A stretch of 64,000 bases of DNA from Aplysia californica. Lineage: Eukaryota; Mollusca; Gastropoda; Aplysiida; Aplysiidae. Of this stretch, positions 58,001 to 64,000 are shown piece after piece. The stretch is taken from NCBI RefSeq assembly GCF_000002075.1, contig NW_004797498.1, forward strand, positions 314,310 through 378,309, read 5' to 3'. The translations under genes were made by a program, and so were the position numbers. Every line of letters starts with the position of its first letter. Within the stretch, counting starts at the first letter, position 1. The notes under the pieces were generated by a model. It was not told where the DNA came from, made no database searches, and saw nothing but the letters and a program-made list of their open reading frames with translations.

Positions 58001-58714
58001 GGACATTTTTGTTTTTATCTTACTAAATCTGTATCAATACAGAAAATTATGACTGTGAAAACAGTTGTGACAGCAAAAAAATTTTAAAGGCTGCCTTCAT
58101 TGCTAACTGTACATCAAACAACCCTTTACCTTCAGTTGTTGTTTTTTTAAATTGTGTATCATTTGAATGCCATGTTGTCATCCCAAAATATCAAAATAAC
58201 ATACAAGGAACAACAATGATAAGGGGTCAACTAAAAAAAGCATGGGCCTCAACCTAGCCATGCCCCAACCTGTTACAGGTCAAGGGAAGAAAAATAGTCA
58301 ATTTCAGAAACTGGAAACATGAAATGTAAAGGACAGTACCATTTAACTCCAATCAAGCAATGAATTTTAAAAAAGAGCTTATACTGCAGCTTTGAAAACA
58401 ATTCTAACATCATAATTAGTTCAATTCTAGGTGATCGAAACGCATGCACCACATAAATTTCTGTTTCTGAATCAATATTACCCCAACACTGGTTCCCATC
58501 TACCATACAATTACAAGGTGGATCATGAAGCACCTTTCCCAAATTCACACCACCAACCTGTTTCAAAGTCCTCATCCTCGCTGTGCTTGGGAAATGGAAA
58601 GCAGTTGGTAATCTCCAATCTGTTATCAACTACCAAACCAAGCAGAACACCTTGAACTAAATCTGTGCCCCCAGCTCCCTCTTCTTGGCTGTGCTTGATC
58701 AGTTTCAGCACCAC
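45901..58714 (-). CDS. EIF3H: EIF3H, translation initiation factor 3 subunit h (gene span; first coding exon not found)
   Basis: Subunit h of the eIF3 complex, which sits on the 40S ribosome and helps recruit mRNA and initiator tRNA. It is one of the two MPN-domain subunits of the eIF3 octamer. Coding exons in transcript order: 58714-58558, 57110-56937, 53311-53062, 48616-48481, 46119-45901. Borders are GT-AG and phases match, giving 936 nt, 311 residues plus stop. Human eIF3h has 352, so roughly the first 10-45 residues are missing here. The MPN domain keeps the family sequence, but where active JAMM proteases have HSH after GWY it has GWYQST, so metal ligands are lost, as is known for eIF3h. 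Introns are full of transposons. It converges on SGTA. Confidence 0.95.
46427..46941 (-). mobile_element. SINE group A copy, near full length
   Basis: On the minus strand, the head GTGGCCTAGAGGTTAAGGTG and B-box GGTTCGAATCG lead into a body with AAAGATCCCTTGGTGGTCCA and end in the shared tail (GACCTTATACAGTTTCGAGC) and an A-rich end. An ATGGAC repeat on both flanks may be a target duplication. It lies in the last EIF3H intron. Confidence 0.8.
46945..48300. other. EIF3H intron, nothing recognised
   Basis: Short ORFs and one poly-G/poly-A patch. No exon, domain or bounded repeat found. Confidence 0.4.
48481..48616 (-). CDS. EIF3H: EIF3H coding exon (coiled-coil region)
   Basis: Completes a split Ser, then [40 protein letters not shown] and FIMKR. 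It matches human [28 protein letters not shown]. Predicted helical and Gln-rich. Acceptor AATGTCAG, donor AGG/GTAAGT, phase 0. Confidence 0.95.
49150..49220 (+). repeat. (TC)n microsatellite with C run
   Basis: About 28 TC units followed by 14 or more C. It yields a false Ser-Leu repeat ORF. Confidence 0.9.
49225..51990. other. EIF3H intron, no gene recognised
   Basis: Contains a C run at about 50638-50654. The 51087-51700 part is more GC-rich, with a TGACGTCA at about 51612 and one 125-codon minus-strand ORF, but no domain was recognised. Confidence 0.35.
52003..52119 (+). repeat. (CG)n(TG)n(GA)n microsatellite
   Basis: A CGCGCG run, then TG, then about 40 GA units and a G run. Confidence 0.9.
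52395..52840. repeat. Tandem repeat, about 175-bp unit, about 2.5 copies
   Basis: TTGCCAAGTTT recurs at about 52404, 52576 and 52752. Each is followed by AACTCAAAAAGTA and GACTAGATTCTGCA-type blocks. A relative of one block occurs near 61935-62010. Confidence 0.65.
53062..53311 (-). CDS. EIF3H: EIF3H coding exon (end of MPN domain and linker)
   Basis: Completes Asp of VLIYD, then [58 protein letters not shown]. It matches human [40 protein letters not shown]. Acceptor CAATCAG, donor AG/GTAAGG, phase 2. Confidence 0.96.
53854..54899. mobile_element. Unclassified TIR element, copy 2 (1046 bp)
   Basis: Same family as 35394-36420, in the same orientation, with end TAGACCTGCATGT and its inverse. 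One base separates it from copy 3. The direct repeat TATACATA at 53843-53850 is followed by 3 extra bases (GAC) before the element and recurs only after copy 3. Confidence 0.75.
54901..56703. mobile_element. Unclassified TIR element, copy 3, with nested TTAA element
   Basis: Begins TAGACCTGCATGTAAGCC and ends with the inverse, followed by TATACATA at 56704-56711. Without the nested 919-bp element it is about 880 bp, shorter and more diverged than copies 1 and 2. Confidence 0.7.
55350..56268 (+). mobile_element. piggyBac-like TTAA element nested in copy 3
   Basis: TTAA at 55346-55349 and 56269-56272. Comparison with copies 1 and 2 confirms the insertion site. Ends are CTCACTTCAGACGGG and, reversed, CTCAATTGCGACTGGG. 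The plus strand near 55705-55860 reads [12 protein letters not shown] and then [20 protein letters not shown], like an acidic piggyBac N-terminus. No catalytic domain. Confidence 0.65.
56937..57110 (-). CDS. EIF3H: EIF3H coding exon (core of MPN domain)
   Basis: Encodes [40 protein letters not shown] and [18 protein letters not shown], nearly identical to human. GWYQST replaces the protease GWYHSH, marking the inactive MPN type. Acceptor TTTTCAG, donor TACG/GTGAGA, phase 1. Confidence 0.97.
57210..57863 (+). pseudogene. mariner/Tc1-like transposase with HTH_33/DUF4817-type N-terminus, truncated
   Basis: The N-terminal frame (57271-57579) has [20 protein letters not shown] and FNRRH, an HTH of the type seen in a divergent mariner-like group of invertebrates. 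In another frame (57631-57861) follow [41 protein letters not shown] (first catalytic Asp) and NRQNNRFWS. It stops there; the later catalytic residues are absent. It lies in EIF3H intron DNA, opposite strand. Confidence 0.75.
57870..58557. other. EIF3H intron, nothing recognised
   Basis: AT-rich, short ORFs only. Confidence 0.4.
58558..58714 (-). CDS. EIF3H: EIF3H first coding exon found (start of MPN domain)
   Basis: After acceptor TTATCAG comes [40 protein letters not shown] and [12 protein letters not shown], matching human [20 protein letters not shown] and the following residues. The first codon is GTG directly at the acceptor, so this is an internal exon, not the start. Donor ACAG/GTTGGT, phase 1. 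Confidence 0.96.
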
Positions 58715-58859
58715 CTGATAAAAAGATATGTAGAGATGATGTCAGTCAAGTCCTGGAAAATAAAACATCACATTACCCCTTTGAATGCTAATTTTCTCCA
58801 GATGAGAATGTATCCCAGGTCAGGTCCTGTGAATTTGCACCGAGTGCTTTATTCTATTA

Positions 58860-58935
58860 CAGTGGAACTCAGATTCAACAAAGATGTCGGGCCTGGCCTT
58901 CAATTTAGTTGAAACAGAGTGTTCGTTTTATAGCA
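58860..58935 (+). mobile_element. pogo/Tigger-like terminus
   Basis: After TA comes CAGTGGAACTCAGATTCAAC, and inner ATTTAGTTGAAACAGAG. No partner end seen. Confidence 0.4.
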
Positions 58936-59045
58936 AACACGAGGTTTTTGTAAGGTAATTGCAGACACCGAGCAAGTAATGTATAATATATTCGACTTTC
59001 TCAATCAAAAGTAGTTTGGTTTCAAATGAGAGGCATTTTCGTGAT

Positions 59046-59623
59046 GGTAGCGTCAATTGTCACCGAGTTACGCGGTGGCAATTGACAATAATTAACAGCA
59101 ACGTCAATTGCCACCGAGTGAAGCGGTTGCAAGTCTGAAAACAACACTATCTTTAGCTTTCCATTTATAATGTGTGTCTAATGAATGGGTCAATTTGTTC
59201 TCTACTAGGGATCTAATTTCATTGGATGAGCATCTAGTCTAGAGCTGCGGTACCAACTTGGCGTGTTCTCAATGAGACGTAGGCCTAGATTAGATCTAGA
59301 TCTAGGCTAGCCTTAGCCTACACTTAGAACCAACAAAGGAAATTCCAGAAGTAGAAGGTCACAAACGCACACAAGCACACAAACTCAAGCAGAAATTCAT
59401 TTTATATCGGGGAACATAAATCAGGGGGACGGGGGTCAGGAAAAGACAGACACACACACACACACACGGACAGAGGCGAACGCACAACACCGAGCACTCG
59501 AGCACAATAGGCTAGACCAACTCACCAACGCAATCTTGAGCTCCAATTTACTCGGTGGCAATTGACGCTGCTGTTCATTTTTGTCAATTGCCACTGCGTC
59601 ACTCGGTGGCAATTGACACTACC
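59046..59623. mobile_element. Mutator-like MITE 1 (578 bp), 9-bp target duplication
   Basis: Exact direct repeat TTTCGTGAT at 59037-59045 and 59624-59632. Terminal inverted repeats of about 80 bp begin GGTAGCGTCAATTGTCACCG and, reversed, GGTAGTGTCAATTGCCACCG. Each contains a smaller palindrome on GTCAATTGCCACCG. Nine-bp duplications with long inverted ends fit the Mutator superfamily. No transposase. Confidence 0.8.
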
Positions 59624-59659
59624 TTTCGTGATACCAAAGAATTGCTGAAAAATTCCAGG

Positions 59660-60267
59660 GGAAGAGGCTAGCCGTACTTAATGGCGGCTAGACTGGCAGT
59701 ACTTAAGTACGGCTAGACAGCTGGGCTAGCCGTACTTATTCTTAATATGATGGCTAGACTGACCATTAAATAAAATAGGCCTACTGAATTGTAAATATAA
59801 ATTTTTAGTTTGCAGTACCTAAAGTATTTGTATTTGAGACTAAACCAGGTGCCTTAATGACAGTGCGTGTATTTTAAACCTCCTGTTTTCTAATGTTAAT
59901 AGAGGGCCTAAGATAAATACGGCTAGACTGCCAGTACGGCTAGACTTCTTGGCTAGCCGTACTTAAGTACGGGTAGACAGCCAGGCTAGCCGTACTTAAG
60001 GACGGCTAGACTGTCAGGCTAGCCGTACTTAATATTGATGGCTGATTTGTAAATGAAATTTTTTGTTTGCAATGCCTAAAGTATTTGTATTTAGACAAAA
60101 CTAAAAGGTGCCTTACTGACTTGCATGTATTTGAACCTGAATAATTACTAGATCTAGATCTAATGAGACCTGTGTACTTAAGAGGTTTGAGTCGATAGGG
60201 CCAAACCTAGATCTAAGTACGGCTAGACTCTCAGGCTAGCCATACTTAATTACGGCTAGCCACTTCG
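59660..60267. mobile_element. Mutator-like MITE 2 (608 bp), internally duplicated
   Basis: Exact direct repeat AATTCCAGG at 59651-59659 and 60268-60276. Ends are GGAAGAGGCTAGCCGTACTT and, reversed, CGAAGTGGCTAGCCGTAATT. Three palindromic blocks of GGCTAGCCGTACTTAAGTAC type alternate with two copies of an AT-rich core (CCTAAAGTATTTGTATTT at about 59817 and 60075). Read as a tandem dimer inside one target duplication. Confidence 0.8.
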
Positions 60268-60479
60268 AATTCCAGGAAAATGCACTGAACTCTACAAAGC
60301 ATACACTGTGCAAAGGAGCCGATTTGTTCAACTTCAAATGCACGCCGACGCGTGTGTCATCTATTACCTATAACGTATTGTTTGCCAAACGAGTTATGTT
60401 GCTGGGTAGAGCCTAGCATATGGCAACGTTTTGATTCCACAGGTCAGTGTGCAATTCATTACGTCTATGTCAAGACAAA

Positions 60480-60606
60480 ATGGCCCCCCTGAAACCCCCC
60501 GCCTTATTTTTATTAGGTAAGGGGGGCAAGCCCCCCTGAAATCCCCCTACTCTTGGGGCCAAAACTCGTGAATAACAATCGCGGGGTGGGAACTACCGAA
60601 AAAGCG
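60480..60606. repeat. Half copy of the 3262-3542 MITE
   Basis: Shares CCCCCCTGAAACCCCCC, CTACTCTTGGGGCCAAAAC and the end GTGGGAACTACCGAAAAAGC. The left end is missing. Confidence 0.7.
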
Positions 60607-60952
60607 CCAGGTTAGGGTTAGCCTCTTTCAACTAAAAACCCTCCACTCTCCACGCCCCGTTCACACCTTATACACACATAAACACACAACATGCACACTC
60701 ACACACACACAGGCCACTACATTCACAATTATCATCAACAAATCTTGAGAACAATTACCCTAGATTCTAGAATCTAGATCTAGATTAGATCTATTTGTAC
60801 TGACTGTTCTGCCGTCGTAAGGGAAAACGATGAATGGTCAAAATATTTCGATTAAAATTTTTTTTTTTACATATTTCATAGAATATTTAATTCTGCATCT
60901 GATGGTGTAAATTTTTTTGTCATATCCTAATCCGTTGTTGCATAATTGAGAG

Positions 60953-61379
60953 TTCGTCGTTTTTCCCTTACACTGGCGAGCTCCGAGCCAGAGCTCAGTG
61001 TAAGGGAGAACGACGAATGGTCGATCGGTCAAGGATCACTGCTCATTCTGTGTTGTCCCCTGGTCTCTGCCGTTGGGCAAATTCTGCATGGGCGACGAAT
61101 GACAATTGGTCACTGTTGCGTCAGTACAAACATACTAGGTTTTTTTGCAACGGAGTGTCTTCGTACATGGTAACCGGGCACGTAGCCTCAGGGTCTACGT
61201 ACACGGTAACCGGGCACGTAGCCTCAGGGTCTACGTACACGGTAACTGGCAACCGGGCGTGAAGTCTCACTCAATGTCACATACACGGTAACCGAGTGAG
61301 TAGCCTCAATATCTACGTACACGGTAACCGGCAACCTCTCATTATCTAAGAACACGGTAACCGGGTATTTAGTTTCGTG

Positions 61380-61431
<52 letters not shown>
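60953..61431. mobile_element. Hairpin plus 36-bp tandem array plus (TG)n, copy 1
   Basis: Hairpin arms TTCGTCGTTTTTCCCTTACA (60953-60972) and GTGTAAGGGAGAACGACGAA (60998-61017). A 36-bp unit array (TACACGGTAACCGGGCACGT) covers about 61160-61377, and (TG)n runs 61380-61430. The same order recurs at 63281-63495. Possibly a Helitron-type non-autonomous element; not proven. Confidence 0.55.
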
Positions 61432-61439
61432 AGCTTGAG

Positions 61440-63235
61440 CTAGGTGCACAGTAACTGCTTTGCTCCCTTCAAGACCTTGACCTTTTCCCTTTTTTTTTCT
61501 TTTTCACTCCGCTTTTTGGGGTTGTGAGTGGGCGGAATGTGATCCCAATCTACCCCCTGTCATCTTTCCTTAGGGAGAGCAAAATGCAGTGACACTGAAA
61601 ACCTACGAATCTGGAACAGAAAGCTAAAATATTGATGTTTACAAAACATGTAATAATATCACAAGAGGGAGAGAACGAGACTCTTAATTGTTCGGCATGC
61701 TAGATTGAATTAACTTATCTTTTACGGTTGGCATGGTCTAAAGTCATCATAAAAAGCTTTGCAATTATTTAGTCACGATGCCAACATATATTCTTAAAGA
61801 TCCAAAGTTGTGATACCATGCTATAAATAAAATGGACTCATCCCGACACCCCTTTTCCGCAAAATCGTAATATATACACCAAAATTCTAATTATATTTTA
61901 AAAAATAACTACGAAATGGGTAGTAAATCTGACTGCACTGATTTCTACACCTAAAAACACATTGGGTAGCCAAGTTTCTAACACTCCGATTAGTTACCGA
62001 GATATCGTCGATTTTCTTACAGAATCTGCTACTGCGTGGTCCACTTTTTAGGAGTATTTTCCTATGGGTCATCCATATTTTGCCGACCTTTACAACCCCA
62101 TAACTTTTTTAAATTTATGAACCGATTCTTAAAATTCAAGAAGCATAATTCTTAGAATTGAAAATTCTTTCTTAGAGGTACCAAATAAACAAGGACGGCA
62201 CTATTTCTCCGAACGTTCGGGAAAATAAAGCTGGGCACTATTTCTCCGAACACTCTGAAATCACACCCTTTCCCGCATATTTCGGATAATAAAAATAAAA
62301 TATAGATCTATAATTATATTATAGGACTACCAAAGATTGTTCGTATACAATATGGTTCAATCAGTCCAAAAAATGTCCGTATTTATATAAAGAAATGCTA
62401 CAGTTCCAAACAGTTTTTCGCTACAGATATGACGTGTGGCCTATGAAGGGTGCTGCTCTTAAACTTAATGTGTTGCGTTCACTCGTGAGCTGTCTAGATC
62501 TAGATCTATGGAGGGTTATTGATAACGACACATAGAGCTAGCATCTGCGTTTGTCGAGGCCGCGACCAATCAATCGTGGCTCGATTTTTCGGTCCCCGAA
62601 AAAGTCCAAAAAAAAAAAAAGAAAATGAACCTCTTTACTTTTGAAAGAAAGTTCACTTAGCTTCACTTCGTCTCTTTCTCACTTGTTGTCACCACGTTGA
62701 TTTGTTGAATACGTTACAGTTACATACGATTTGTATTGCTGTTTCTCTTTTATTTTTCGTTTATTTTTCCCTCTTTGTGGTGTTATATTTTGTTGGTGTG
62801 TATTTTTTTTTCTTGATGTGTTGTTTTTCTATTAATTTTTGTTGTTGCTGAAAATGGGGGGGTGGTTGTATAGTGTAACGTCATTTAATTTGATGTTCCT
62901 ACAAAAGGTATTGTGTAACGTCATGTAATTTGATGTTTATACCTTCATTAGATTCTAAATATATATACCTGTATAGATTTAAATGTGCTATGTTAGAGCC
63001 TTCCACCAAAACCAATGACATGTACTGACACTGGCAGGCCCCCTGTGTGTGATTCCATAATATCCATGCAATATCCTGTACTTTTTTTTTTACAAATTAC
63101 GCACATTATATATAGCAAACACCTAACTTTATACGTAAAATAGCTAGTTTGTAGTATACGTCTTATTTTTATTTGTAGTAACCAGTACACAGTCATGACT
63201 ACTGTCAATAATGCGTCACAACTGACCATCACCTA
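61440..63235. other. No gene recognised
   Basis: AT-rich. An AGATCT patch near 62492-62508 and T-rich runs. I searched here without success for the EIF3H first exon. Confidence 0.35.
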
Positions 63236-63280
63236 CGCCCATAAACGTTCACGAGTGTTAAGGAGAACGACGAACCGTAC

Positions 63281-63495
63281 CATTCGTCATTTTCCCTTAC
63301 ACCACAAGGCTCACCTGCGGGTGCCCAGTGTAAGGGAGAACGACGAATGTCGAATAACTTTGCTACTTTGTCTACGTACACGGTAGCCGGGCACCTAGTC
63401 TCAGTATCTACGTACACGGTAACCAGGCACCTAGTCTCAGCATCTACGTACACGGTAACCGGGAACCTAGTCTCAGTATCTACCTACACAGTAAC
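63281..63495. mobile_element. Hairpin plus 36-bp tandem array, copy 2
   Basis: Arms CATTCGTCATTTTCCCTTAC (63281-63300) and GTGTAAGGGAGAACGACGAA (63328-63347). About 3.5 units of TACACGGTAACCAGGCACCT type follow at 63369-63495. The 36-bp period equals 12 codons, giving false STYTV-repeat ORFs. Confidence 0.6.
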
Positions 63496-63859
63496 CAGAA
63501 TGAAAATAAATCAATATTTGTCCTGTGCTGTCACTTGCTGAAAAAAAAGAAAGTTATAACAAGCGTCTTGTCGGGCTCGCCATCGTGACCAGTCAGTGAA
63601 CCTGTTCGGGCGCATCACATTGTGAGTACCGGTTGGGAGTCACCAAAGTTCATTCAAAGTCTGTGAGCTGCGAAGTATCTAACGGCTCCAGAATGGGGGG
63701 GATTATTTATTTTTTTATTGGGAGGGGTGGGGATGAAAGACATGCCGTTAAACGTAGAAAAGACGCATCTTTCTGATTGGCTGCTAATTTTAGTACTGTG
63801 ATGTCATCACTCCCTGGGATACCCACATGGAACTGGAACGACGTGTTACATTTCGGATT

Positions 63860-64000
63860 TCCTAGATCTAGATATATTAGATCTAGAAATCTAGATTCTA
63901 TATATAGATAGTAGATTTCTCTAGGCCTACTTGGACATGATGGAAGACCGCACGAAAATTGCCGTAAAGACGCAGGAGGATTAGATCTAGATCTAGATAT
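63860..64000. repeat. AGATCT microsatellite at window end
   Basis: Imperfect TAGATCTAGAAATCTAGATT and TTAGATCTAGATCTAGATAT runs. The window ends in this repeat. Confidence 0.8.

Noticed and set aside
60090-60130. Candidate EIF3H first coding exon (minus-strand QVQI-like residues before a GTAAGG)
   Set aside because: It lies inside the internally duplicated MITE and is a repeat core; the resemblance to human QVQIDG is short and probably chance.
61160-61377. Possible CRISPR-like array of 36-bp repeats
   Set aside because: The 36-bp units are contiguous with no unique spacers, in eukaryotic repeat DNA without cas genes. The same holds for 63369-63495 and 27641-28231.
1-64000. LTR retroelements or other virus-like elements
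   Set aside because: I looked for long direct repeats with protease, reverse transcriptase or integrase motifs and for capsid- or envelope-like genes. None was recognised; the reverse transcriptases seen belong to LINEs.

Overview
The window looks like animal nuclear DNA: two intron-rich protein genes, GT-AG introns of 0.2 to 6 kb, and many small transposable elements. A gastropod mollusc is my best guess. The guess rests on the dispersed AGATCT microsatellite, the molluscan-style SINEs and the gene structures. It is an inference, because no species-diagnostic gene is present. There is no bacterial or organellar sequence.

Gene 1, plus strand, 7681 to about 34.6 kb, is a complete SGT/SGTA co-chaperone gene. 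Eleven coding exons join in phase into 340 codons: an N-terminal dimerisation domain, three TPR repeats and an Asn-Pro/Gln-rich C-terminus. Gene 2, minus strand, 45.5 kb up to at least 58.7 kb, is EIF3H, translation initiation factor 3 subunit h. Five coding exons give 311 residues and a stop; the short first coding exon is not found and may lie beyond 64 kb. The genes converge, with about 11 kb of repeat-filled DNA between their 3' ends. SGTA acts in tail-anchored and mislocalised protein triage, eIF3h in translation initiation; nothing in the sequence links them further.

The rest is mobile-element sediment. 1-7.6 kb: fold-back and TIR elements, AGATCT microsatellites, one tRNA-derived SINE. 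SGTA introns: a hAT-like element with tandem units inside it, piggyBac-like TTAA elements, a degraded mariner, a Jockey-like LINE, pogo/Tigger-like elements, three SINE groups, and a 591-bp minisatellite starting 8 bp after the exon 10 splice site. 34-45 kb: an unclassified TIR element and a Tc1-like transposon split by a LINE that itself carries two SINEs with target-site duplications. EIF3H introns: two abutting copies of the unclassified TIR element, one holding a nested TTAA element, and a truncated mariner-like transposase. 59-64 kb: two neighbouring elements with 9-bp target duplications (Mutator-like) and two hairpin-plus-36-bp-repeat elements.

No CRISPR array, cellular tRNA/rRNA gene, LTR element or other virus-like element was recognised. 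The most unusual observations are that three unrelated TIR elements are internally multimerised yet bounded by one target duplication, and that three SINE groups share one 3' tail.
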